The position numbers and the translations under genes are program-made. Below are positions 1-6,081 of a stretch of DNA of 6,081 nt, piece after piece. Source of the DNA: Opitutales bacterium UBA7389 (lineage in GTDB: Bacteria; Verrucomicrobiota; Verrucomicrobiia; Opitutales; Opitutaceae); the NCBI GenBank assembly GCA_002474325.1, contig DKNL01000167.1:1-6081 (forward strand), in the 5' to 3' direction. Within the stretch, counting starts at the first letter, position 1. Every line of letters begins with the position of its first letter. Under the pieces are notes generated by a model that made no database searches, was not told the DNA's origin, and was given only the letters and a program-made list of their open reading frames with translations.

Positions 1-23
1 TCTAACAGGTGTACATTACGCGT

Positions 24-1217
24 ATGAACTTGAAAACAATAAATCTCTCCCTATCGGCAATCGGTGCCTTGTCACTCCTGGCCGGCTGCAACACCATTTC
101 GGACTCCTCAAATGACGTGGACTATGGATCGAGCGCTCCGTTGGGCGAAAAGAAGGAAGAAGGGCAGTCAGAAACGCGCTATGTTTTCGGATGGGGTAAT
201 CTGCCTTTGGAATTGGCTGATCCGAGAGGCGGGACAACGACGGGGACGCCAGTTACCTATGCCGTTCCACGAGAGCTGCCTTTAGCTTCAATCAGGATTG
301 CGGAAAAGCCATTCGAGAAAGATAGAGCAGCCATATTATCATTGGTTGGCGATTACAGGACCAGTTTCCACTTTCTGGAGACAATGGGTCTCTATGAGGG
401 TCATGAGTCAGGGCGGCCTTATCATTCATGGGCGACGGAGGAAGTTCGTGTTCTAGAAGATAGAGGCGATTTCATTAGCCTACAACACACTTTGGTAATG
501 CACTTCCAAATGTCGGATGGTTCAGAAATGGAACCGATGGTAATGAAACATTGGCGACAAGATTGGACTTATGAAGACGAGGACTTGCACACGTTTCGAG
601 GTGATGGAACTTGGGCGAGAGATAGACGCTCATCCGATGAAGTCGCAGGTTCCTGGTCGCAAGCCGTTTGGCAGGTTGACGATTCGCCCCGATATGAGGC
701 GATCGGCAAATGGATGCACACAGGGAATCGTTCTGCGTGGACGGGTGAGAACTCGTGGCGTCCACTCCCCAGGCGAGAACACAGTGTTCGCGACGACTAC
801 GGTGTGATGGAAGGTTTTCATCGAATTGTGATTACACCTACAGGGTGGATACATGAGCAAAATAATTGGAAGCGGGTAAGCGGCGAAGGAAAAGAGCCAG
901 AGTATCGAGGCCACGAGTTAGGAATCGATCGCTATGAACGGATTGTGAGCCCGAGCCTAGGCAATGCGGATCCTTACTGGGAAAAGACGGGAGCCTATTG
1001 GCGAGAAGTTCGAGAGGCTTGGAAGGAAGTTTATTCGCAGCACGATAGATTTTCTTTAAAGTCGGACGTAGATGGGCGGAGCCAGTTCGAGTATCATTTT
1101 GAATACGCGGGCAAACTGGACGCAGGCGAGCCCTACGATTCGAGTGAGGCGGCGAAGTTCGCTATGGATACGATTCAATCGTTTCTAACAGATTCCCCGG
1201 AGTCAGGGAAGTATTGA
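24..1217 (+). CDS. DUF6607 family predicted lipoprotein
   Basis: Predicted cell-envelope lipoprotein of unknown function, 397 residues from the ATG at 24. The N-terminus has a charged start, a hydrophobic stretch (about residues 7-20) and a lipobox L-L-A-G-C with the lipid-acceptor Cys22. Asn at the next position gives no inner-membrane retention signal, so outer-membrane anchoring is likely (inference). Residues 23-50 are a low-complexity Ser/Asp/Glu/Lys linker. From about residue 100 to 388 the protein resembles the DUF6607 family as I recall it. Landmarks are GDFISLQH (148-155), MKHWRQDWTYED (174-185), WSQAVWQVDDSPRY (211-224), WRPLPRRE (245-252) and TPTGWIHEQNN (271-281). The domain is rich in Trp and Tyr, with no recognisable catalytic motif. 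An in-frame TAA at 3-5 closes the frame, so the gene starts within the window. A GTG at 9 is possible, but the ATG gives the better signal peptide. AGGTG at 7-11 is a weak, rather distant ribosome site. The family assignment is from memory and no function is known. Confidence 0.85.
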   Translation: MNLKTINLSLSAIGALSLLAGCNTISDSSNDVDYGSSAPLGEKKEEGQSETRYVFGWGNLPLELADPRGGTTTGTPVTYAVPRELPLASIRIAEKPFEKDRAAILSLVGDYRTSFHFLETMGLYEGHESGRPYHSWATEEVRVLEDRGDFISLQHTLVMHFQMSDGSEMEPMVMKHWRQDWTYEDEDLHTFRGDGTWARDRRSSDEVAGSWSQAVWQVDDSPRYEAIGKWMHTGNRSAWTGENSWRPLPRREHSVRDDYGVMEGFHRIVITPTGWIHEQNNWKRVSGEGKEPEYRGHELGIDRYERIVSPSLGNADPYWEKTGAYWREVREAWKEVYSQHDRFSLKSDVDGRSQFEYHFEYAGKLDAGEPYDSSEAAKFAMDTIQSFLTDSPESGKY

Positions 1218-1438
1218 GAGAGTATATAACAAGCGCGGCCGATTCCAATATTAGCGACTTCATGGCGATTTTGGCTATTACCTCTAGCCTCGCTGAATTG
1301 CCTTGATGCATTGGGCGGCAAATCGCTACATAGAGTCGTATCTCCATCAAGCAATATTGTTTGCCTCTCATTCCGGCCCCGCTTCTAAAAAGGAACTGTT
1401 TAGCTAACTGATATAATTTGATCATTTCACCCGCAATT
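1218..1438. other. Intergenic region rich in imperfect inverted repeats
   Basis: This 221-bp gap has no convincing gene. It holds several inverted repeats. ATTG-c-CTTGATG (1297-1308) pairs with CATCAAG-CAAT (1345-1355) as 11 pairs with one bulged base. TTAGCGA (1251-1257) pairs with TCGCTGA (1290-1296) with one G-U pair. GGCTA (1273-1277) pairs with TAGCC (1285-1289). None is followed by a run of T, so a classical terminator for the upstream lipoprotein gene is not evident. The right end carries the promoter described separately. The region may be a structured 3' end or a decayed palindromic repeat. Confidence 0.45.
1409..1417 (+). promoter_or_regulatory. Extended -10 promoter of the sulfatase gene
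   Basis: TGATATAAT matches the extended -10 consensus TGnTATAAT exactly. No good -35 box lies about 17 bp upstream (the bases there are A-rich, around 1387-1395), which fits an extended -10 promoter that does not need one. The expected transcription start is near 1424, giving a leader of only about 15 nt before the ATG at 1439. This argues against the in-frame TTG at 1418, which would lie at or upstream of the RNA start. The match is seen directly; activity is inferred. Confidence 0.6.
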
Positions 1439-3634
1439 ATGAAACAATTCTTTGCCTTCCCGGCTCTAGCCATCTCAGCGATCATGGCTCACGCGTCTGA
1501 TAAGCCGAACATTGTCTTTTTCTTCGCGGACGATCAAACGACTTCGACCTTAGGCGCATATGGTAATACCATCGTGCAAACACCCAATCTCGATAGGCTA
1601 GCCGACGAAGGAACGCTTTTTCGAAATGCATTCGTCAGTCAGGCGATTTGCTGGGTGAGCCGGACGACAATTCTGACCGGTCTAGTTGGCCGTAGTTATG
1701 GTACCCCTGGAAATCCGGATCTGGCCCGTGCTGATGCGGTTGATACGCTGTACTCGGATATCCTCAGGGAAAACGGTTATCGGACTGGCTACTTTGGTAA
1801 GTGGCATGCCAAGATGCCGGATGGTTACCGCCGGGAAGACCATTTCGACGAGTTCGAGCACATTTTTCGCAATCCGTTCTACAAAGAGATGCCTGACGGT
1901 TCGCTGCGTCACGAAACCGAACTGATCGTCGACAAGGGAATCGAGTTCATCCGGAACCAGCCTGAGGGCAAGCCCTTCGCCCTCAATATGTGGTTCAACG
2001 CTTGTCATGCGGAAGACAGCGATCGTCGTCCAGGTATCGGCCACTTTCCTTGGCCCCGAACCGTTGATGGGATGTACGAAGACATCCTGTTTGACCCGCC
2101 GCGACTAGGAGCTCCCGAGATTTTCGAGAGTCAGCCAAACTTTCTGCAAACGACCATCGCCCGAGAGCGCTTTTTTTGGCGTTGGAACACAGATGACAAA
2201 TATCAGACCAACATGCGGGCCTACTATCGCATGGTTAGCGGTATCGACGGGGCGATCGGACGTTTCCTAGGGGCCCTTAAAGAGGAGGGGCTTGCCGATA
2301 AAACGATCATCGTCTACTCCGCCGACAACGGCTTCCACATGGGGAATCGGGGATTTGCTGGAAAGTGGTCTCATTACGAGGAGTCCATCCGGGTTCCGTT
2401 AATCGTATACGATCCTCGCGTCGATAAGGATAGAAAGGGCCAGGAAACCGACGCTATGGCTCTCAATCTCGACCTGCCCTCCACGTTTCTTGATTGGGCT
2501 GGCGCGACCATCCCGGAACGGTATCAAGGACGTAGTTTGAAACCGATCATTGAGGGCCCAAAACCCTCTGATTGGCGAACGGAGACCTTCCATGAGCATT
2601 TCGCGGTCCGGCAGCGCATTCCCTCCTTCGAGGGTGTCCGCAATGAACGTTTCAAGTATGTTCGCTATTTCGATCACGGTGGCCGAGAATTCCTTCACGA
2701 TCTCAAGAACGATCCGGACGAGCTGGTGAATCTGGCTGACAACCCTGAGTATGCGGCAGCGATGAAGGAGTTGCGGCAGCGGACGGATGAGCGGGTAGCG
2801 GAGTATGGAGGCCCATTGCCCAAGCCAAACAGAACGTTCACGTATTCATCACTGCCTCATCCTGAGGCTTCAGCTGCGGTCACTGTGAAGCCAGGACGTG
2901 ACGGCTTTGTCGATCTGCTGGAGGGGAATTTCAATCGAAATTGGTCTGGGGATAGGAAGTACTGGTCCCTCGAAAATGGTGTGTTGACGGGTCGGGCGGA
3001 TGGCTCGCTGAAGATGAACCGATTCACGACTTGGAATGGCTCCACGATTCGCAATTTCGAATTGCGGGTGAAAGTGCGTGTAAGCAAGGGGGGCAATAGC
3101 GGTATCCAGTATCGCGGCCAGTCGCGACCCGATTTGGGTTTGGATGTGGTGACGGGATACCAATGCGACGTTGTAGCCAAAGTTCCCAAGTACAATGGAA
3201 TGCTTTATGAAGAGAAGGGGCGTCGCATTCTCTCCCATACAGGGGAAAAGGTCATTATCGATGGCGATGGTCAACCATGGGTGGTGGAGATGATGCCGGT
3301 TAAGGAATTCGCTCCGGAAGAATGGCATGACTATCGTGTGCTAGTACGAGGGAATCACCACCAGCACTGGATCGATGGGCATAAAACCGCTGATCTGATC
3401 GATTTCGATGCCAAAGGAAGAGCTTTGGAAGGCGTATTGGCTGTTCAATTACATACCGGACCTGCCATGACTATCGAGTACAAGGATTTCAAAATCAAGC
3501 ATCTGCCGGACGATCTGCCGCTGTTGAGACCCGAAGATCATCCGATTCCGGATACGGCTTACGGAGTGCGTCCGCAAGGGCGATTGCATCCGGACTGGAA
3601 GGCTCCTGTTTACGGTGAAGTTAACAAAGGATAA
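1439..3634 (+). CDS. Exported type I sulfatase fused to a C-terminal DUF1080 (3-keto-disaccharide hydrolase) domain
   Basis: Predicted secreted sulfate-ester hydrolase of 731 residues with a Sec signal peptide (residues 1-19, A-H-A then S20). The sulfatase domain spans about 22-460. Its ligands align with human arylsulfatase A: Asp31/Asp32, Cys71/Arg75, Lys121/His123 in GKWH, His190, Asp296/Asn297 in ADNG, and Lys309. The maturation motif is C71-W-V-S-R75 followed by LTG, so the usual C-x-P-x-R proline is Val73. Residues about 488-688 form a DUF1080 domain (Pfam 3-keto-disaccharide hydrolase), seen in GGNSGIQYRGQ (551-561), GYQCDVV (573-579), EEWHDYRVLVRG (627-638), WIDGHKTAD (644-652) and a closing IEYKDFKIKHL. 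At 731 residues it is longer than typical single-domain sulfatases (roughly 450-550), as expected for a fusion. The likely substrate is a sulfated polysaccharide or its oligosaccharides; which one cannot be told. The ATG was chosen over the TTG at 1418 because it gives the clean signal peptide and fits the promoter. No Shine-Dalgarno site is visible. No formylglycine-generating enzyme is in the window. Confidence 0.93.
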   Translation: MKQFFAFPALAISAIMAHASDKPNIVFFFADDQTTSTLGAYGNTIVQTPNLDRLADEGTLFRNAFVSQAICWVSRTTILTGLVGRSYGTPGNPDLARADAVDTLYSDILRENGYRTGYFGKWHAKMPDGYRREDHFDEFEHIFRNPFYKEMPDGSLRHETELIVDKGIEFIRNQPEGKPFALNMWFNACHAEDSDRRPGIGHFPWPRTVDGMYEDILFDPPRLGAPEIFESQPNFLQTTIARERFFWRWNTDDKYQTNMRAYYRMVSGIDGAIGRFLGALKEEGLADKTIIVYSADNGFHMGNRGFAGKWSHYEESIRVPLIVYDPRVDKDRKGQETDAMALNLDLPSTFLDWAGATIPERYQGRSLKPIIEGPKPSDWRTETFHEHFAVRQRIPSFEGVRNERFKYVRYFDHGGREFLHDLKNDPDELVNLADNPEYAAAMKELRQRTDERVAEYGGPLPKPNRTFTYSSLPHPEASAAVTVKPGRDGFVDLLEGNFNRNWSGDRKYWSLENGVLTGRADGSLKMNRFTTWNGSTIRNFELRVKVRVSKGGNSGIQYRGQSRPDLGLDVVTGYQCDVVAKVPKYNGMLYEEKGRRILSHTGEKVIIDGDGQPWVVEMMPVKEFAPEEWHDYRVLVRGNHHQHWIDGHKTADLIDFDAKGRALEGVLAVQLHTGPAMTIEYKDFKIKHLPDDLPLLRPEDHPIPDTAYGVRPQGRLHPDWKAPVYGEVNKG

Positions 3635-3643
3635 TCTATTTTT

Positions 3644-3730
3644 GAACCACTGATGCACACAGATGAACACCGATAATTCAATACAGAGTTCTCGACGTGC
3701 CAGTGTATATCAGCGTTCATCATTGGTTAA
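3644..3730. repeat. Imperfect inverted repeat with 10-bp internal period (REP-like)
   Basis: The left arm holds three 10-bp units in a row: CTGATGCACA (3650-3659), CAGATGAACA (3660-3669) and CCGATAATTC (3670-3679, degenerate). The right arm is its imperfect reverse complement. Positions 3662-3675 match 3708-3721 at 12 of 14 positions, and 3645-3655 match 3718-3728 at 10 of 11. Read on the opposite strand, the right arm also has 10-bp steps. The element begins 9 bases after the sulfatase stop codon and ends before the propeller ribosome site. It resembles the GATGAACACAGATGAACAC-type intergenic repeats I recall from various bacterial genomes. No second copy is present in this window. Confidence 0.6.
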
Positions 3731-3752
3731 CGCAAACGACTAAGAGTGGAAC

Positions 3753-3758
3753 GAGGAA
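3753..3758 (+). promoter_or_regulatory. Ribosome binding site of the propeller gene
   Basis: GAGGAA lies 6 nt from the ATG at 3765 (8 nt from its GAGG core). It supports this start and contrasts with the sulfatase gene, which has no recognisable site. Confidence 0.7.
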
Positions 3759-3764
3759 TCGCAT

Positions 3765-5033
3765 ATGAAACAGTCATTTAGAATTTGTCTTGCATGGAGT
3801 GTCGTCCTGGTCGGCCTAAACGCTTTTGTCACAGGGTCGGTGGACGATTGGCCGAAATTCCGGGGCCATACTGAGCAGGGGATCTCTACAGCCAAGAACG
3901 TCCCAACATTTTGGTCTACGGAGAAGAACATCGTATGGAAAAAGGAGATCCCCCATAGAGGTTGGTCGTCTCCTCTTTTGATTGACGGTAAGATCATCTT
4001 GACCACGGCAAAGGAGGAATTGGTGGATGGGATGCATGATTTGAAAGTCCTTCAAGTAGATGCGGAGACGGGTGAAATCCTCTGGATCAACACGGTGTTG
4101 AAAGCGACCAAGGAAGAAGGCGAGGATCGCCATCCCAAGAATAGCTTAGCAAGTCCGACTCCCGCGATCGAGGACGGCGTGATCTACGCTCACTTTGGGC
4201 ACATGGGAACGGTGGCCCTCGATTTCGACACAGGTGAAACCCTCTGGAAGCAAAAGATCTCTTATACCGCTAAAAATGGAGCGGGCGGTACGCCAATTAT
4301 CGTGGATGACAAATTGGTATTTACCACGGATAGCGTAGAGGAACCGGTCGTGACCGCCTTGTACAAAAAAACAGGCGAGATTGCCTGGCGTACGACTCGC
4401 AGTCATCAGGTGCAAAACAATTTCTCCCATGGAACTCCACTGTTGATCGATAATCGCGGGCGTAAGGAAATCATTAGCCCGGGCAGCGGGATGGTAGGTG
4501 CCTATCGTCCGGAAGACGGTAAGGAGATATGGAAAGTGCGTTACCGTATGGGATTTTCCATGTCACCCCGGCCCATATTCGTGGACGATGTCATTTATAT
4601 GAGCACTAGTTTCTCTCGGGCCAGCTTCCTAGCCATCAAAGTGGATGGAGCTACCGGCGATCTAACGGATACCCATGTCCTTTGGGCCAACCACAAAAGC
4701 ATGCCCAAAACGCCCTCGCCGAATTATGTGGACGGTAACATCATCACCTTGGAAGATGATGGGCGCTTGCAGAGCCTGAGTTCGGAAACGGGGGAGCGAC
4801 AGTGGATGGAGCCCTTAAAAGGCAAGTTCTCCGCATCGCCGGTTCAAGTGGGTAACCTGCTCTATATCGTCAGCGAGGAGGGTTTGTGCTATGTGCTTCG
4901 CGTTCGGGATGACGATTGCGAAATCATTTCTGAAATCCCAATGGAAGAGGAGACACTGGCCACGCCGGCAATCGTCGATAATACGATCTATCTACGCACT
5001 CGCCACCACCTCTGGAAGATCCAGGAAGGGTAA
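3765..5033 (+). CDS. Exported PQQ-like beta-propeller repeat protein
   Basis: Predicted exported eight-bladed beta-propeller of 422 residues. The signal peptide covers about residues 1-24 (MKQSFR, then a hydrophobic core, cleavage near T-G-S). The mature protein opens with DDWPKFRG (27-34), typical of PQQ-like proteins in Planctomycetota and Verrucomicrobiota. Blades are marked by a repeated S/T-P-x-(I/V)-x-D/N start: 68-73, 130-135, 175-180, 223-228, 267-272, 317-322, 358-362 and 400-404. Many blades carry a (D/E)TGE-x-x-W closing motif, at 101-107, 155-161, 203-208 and 341-347. This fits PQQ_2/PQQ_3 repeats of the BamB/quinoprotein fold. I see no separate cytochrome c domain and no clear dehydrogenase active site, so true PQQ binding or enzyme activity is not supported. 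A binding or scaffolding role outside the cytoplasm is the cautious reading. The family is common near sulfatase and DUF1080 genes in these phyla (general knowledge). The protein looks complete. Confidence 0.88.
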   Translation: MKQSFRICLAWSVVLVGLNAFVTGSVDDWPKFRGHTEQGISTAKNVPTFWSTEKNIVWKKEIPHRGWSSPLLIDGKIILTTAKEELVDGMHDLKVLQVDAETGEILWINTVLKATKEEGEDRHPKNSLASPTPAIEDGVIYAHFGHMGTVALDFDTGETLWKQKISYTAKNGAGGTPIIVDDKLVFTTDSVEEPVVTALYKKTGEIAWRTTRSHQVQNNFSHGTPLLIDNRGRKEIISPGSGMVGAYRPEDGKEIWKVRYRMGFSMSPRPIFVDDVIYMSTSFSRASFLAIKVDGATGDLTDTHVLWANHKSMPKTPSPNYVDGNIITLEDDGRLQSLSSETGERQWMEPLKGKFSASPVQVGNLLYIVSEEGLCYVLRVRDDDCEIISEIPMEEETLATPAIVDNTIYLRTRHHLWKIQEG

Positions 5034-5061
5034 GAAGAGGTTGATTGTTTAGGTTGACGGG

Positions 5062-5087
5062 AGGGCTGTTTGTCCTCAAGCAGCCCT
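5062..5087. terminator. Hairpin between convergent genes, likely bidirectional terminator
   Basis: AGGGCTGTTTG (5062-5072) pairs with CAAGCAGCCCT (5077-5087) as 11 pairs including one T-G wobble, around a four-base loop TCCT. It sits 28 bp after the propeller stop and 21 bp beyond the reductase stop on the other strand, where a shared terminator is expected. Neither strand has a T-run after the stem, so it is not a textbook intrinsic terminator. Confidence 0.6.
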
Positions 5088-5108
5088 ACCTGAAGCGCAA
5101 CATCCGCC

Positions 5109-6077
5109 TCACCGGTAGTATCGGAAAAAATCCCCTCGGATCCGCTGCCAGACTTGGTTGCAAGCATCGATTGTGTCGGGGCTGAGAGTGCCGTTCAAAG
5201 CAGCTAAGCTTTGCTCCATCTGGGTGGCCTTGCTAGCTCCTAAGAGAATCGAGTCTACGAGGGGCCGGGACATCAACCACTGCAAAGAAAGCTCAATCAG
5301 GCTCAAGCCTGCCTCTTTGGCTATCGATTGGAGAGCGTCGACCGCTTCGAAGTTCGATTGGCTAAAGTAGCGGTCGAAATACATTTTGGAGTAATCGAAG
5401 CGGGAGCCTTCAACGGGCTTGTCGATTTGGTGCTTTCCAGTGAGTAATCCGCCAGCTAAGGCGTTGTAGACGACCAGGCCTACATCGTGAAATTGGCAAT
5501 ACTCTAGACACTCATCCTCTATACCACGTGTGATGAGATTGTAAGGAAGTTGGGCCACGCAGGGAGCGGAGTATCCCTTGTATTCGCTCTTCAGCGACAG
5601 TTCCATCATTTTCCAAGAAGAGTGATTGGAGCTGGCTAGATAATGGACCTTGCCTTGACGAACGAGTTGATCACAGGCGTCTAGCGTCTCGTCGATGGGC
5701 GTGTTCCGGTCCGGCCTATGAAGGTAGAGGATATCTAGGCAATCGGTCTGTAGCCGAGTAAGGCTCTCCTCGACACCTTTGATGATATGCCATTTGTGGA
5801 GGCCGCTTGTCCGTGGGTTTTCGTCTTCACTGGGACTCCCGACCTTGCTGGCTAGGATGATCTGCTCGCGTTTCCCTTTGAGAATGTTTCCTGTTATTGT
5901 CTCCGAAGCTCCGTTGACGTAGACATCGGCAGTATCGATGAAATTTACGCCGGCGTCCATTGAGACACCCAGTATACGGTCAGCTTCGGCTTCATTGACC
6001 TGTTGGCCAAAGGTCATCGTCCCAAGGCAGATCGGCGATACTTTAGCTCCGGTTCCTCGTAATGATCTCAGTTCCAT
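5109..6077 (-). CDS. Aldo/keto reductase family oxidoreductase
   Basis: Cytoplasmic NAD(P)H-dependent oxidoreductase of the aldo/keto reductase superfamily, expected to reduce aldehydes, ketones or keto-sugars to alcohols. At 322 residues it has the usual length of this TIM-barrel family. The catalytic tetrad is complete: Asp48 and Tyr53 in IDTADVY, Lys78 in ILASKVG, and His120 in LYLHRPD. The cofactor region is visible as LLGASKATQMEQSL (278-291), which corresponds to the usual G-A-S/T-x-x-x-Q-x-x-x-x-L signature. The N-terminus (MELRSLRGTGAKVS) aligns with the normal start of the family, which supports the ATG at 6077. Only four bases upstream lie in the window, so its promoter and ribosome site cannot be seen. 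It converges on the propeller gene, with a hairpin between them. No signal peptide is present. The substrate cannot be predicted from sequence. A link to oxidised sugars from the neighbouring DUF1080 fusion is possible but speculative. Confidence 0.93.
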   Translation of the reverse strand: MELRSLRGTGAKVSPICLGTMTFGQQVNEAEADRILGVSMDAGVNFIDTADVYVNGASETITGNILKGKREQIILASKVGSPSEDENPRTSGLHKWHIIKGVEESLTRLQTDCLDILYLHRPDRNTPIDETLDACDQLVRQGKVHYLASSNHSSWKMMELSLKSEYKGYSAPCVAQLPYNLITRGIEDECLEYCQFHDVGLVVYNALAGGLLTGKHQIDKPVEGSRFDYSKMYFDRYFSQSNFEAVDALQSIAKEAGLSLIELSLQWLMSRPLVDSILLGASKATQMEQSLAALNGTLSPDTIDACNQVWQRIRGDFFRYYR

Positions 6078-6081
6078 AGGG

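Larger units (their letters stand above)
3635..3764. other. Intergenic gap between sulfatase and propeller genes
   Basis: This 130-bp gap is mostly occupied by the inverted repeat at 3644-3730. The remaining part (3731-3764) carries the ribosome binding site of the propeller gene. I see no convincing -35/-10 pair, so it is undecided whether the propeller gene is read through from the sulfatase gene or has its own promoter. Confidence 0.5.

Noticed and set aside
9..23. GTG at 9 as the start of the DUF6607 lipoprotein
   Set aside because: It adds five residues ahead of a normal lipoprotein signal peptide, and almost no room remains for a ribosome site before the in-frame stop at 3-5. The ATG at 24 fits better.
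1418..1438. TTG at 1418 as the sulfatase start
   Set aside because: It lies next to the -10 box, at or before the expected RNA start, and would put seven extra residues in front of a clean signal peptide.
1162..1485. Reverse-strand open frame of 107 codons across the gap between the DUF6607 and sulfatase genes
   Set aside because: It overlaps the ends of both genes and the promoter, has no recognisable motif, and follows the inverted-repeat region. There is no support for it being coding.
2857..3328. Long reverse-strand open frames under the DUF1080 part of the sulfatase gene
   Set aside because: They lie wholly inside a well-supported gene, overlap each other, and their translations show no family motif. 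They are shadows.
3650..3679. Short CRISPR-like array
   Set aside because: The units are only 10 bp, directly adjacent with no spacers, and degenerate. This fits a small palindromic repeat, not CRISPR.
3765..5033. Reading the propeller protein as a true PQQ-dependent dehydrogenase
   Set aside because: It has only propeller repeats and no recognisable catalytic or cytochrome domain. At 422 residues it is shorter than the usual quinoprotein dehydrogenases of about 550-700 residues.

Overview
This window looks like chromosomal DNA from a member of the PVC group, most likely Verrucomicrobiota (Opitutae-like), with Planctomycetota or Lentisphaerota as alternatives. This is inferred from gene content. 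The window holds an exported type I sulfatase fused to a DUF1080 (3-keto-disaccharide hydrolase) domain, an exported PQQ-like propeller protein whose mature end begins with a WPKFRG-type motif, and a lipoprotein of the DUF6607 type. Base composition is fairly even throughout, and no gene looks obviously foreign.

Layout: (1) A 397-residue predicted lipoprotein of the DUF6607 family, + strand, 24-1217. (2) A 221-bp gap rich in imperfect inverted repeats that ends in a perfect extended -10 promoter (TGATATAAT, 1409-1417). (3) A 731-residue secreted sulfatase/DUF1080 fusion, + strand, 1439-3634. It keeps the metal and sulfate ligands of the family, but its formylglycine motif reads C-W-V-S-R instead of C-x-P-x-R. 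(4) A 130-bp gap, mostly filled by an imperfect inverted repeat with an internal 10-bp period. (5) A 422-residue exported eight-bladed PQQ-like beta-propeller, + strand, 3765-5033, with a good ribosome binding site. (6) A strong hairpin at 5062-5087 between convergent genes. (7) A 322-residue aldo/keto reductase, - strand, 5109-6077, with its full catalytic tetrad.

How the genes may work together: the sulfatase fusion, the propeller and the reductase fit a lifestyle of breaking down sulfated polysaccharides. In that reading, sulfate ester removal and sugar-linkage chemistry happen outside the cytoplasm, and carbonyl/sugar reduction happens inside it. This is inference from domain content and proximity. 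The genes are separated by gaps of 221, 130 and 75 bp, and nothing shows that they form one operon. No RNA genes, mobile elements, CRISPR arrays or defence genes were seen. The most unusual points are the altered sulfatase maturation motif, the sulfatase-DUF1080 fusion and the 10-bp periodic intergenic repeat.
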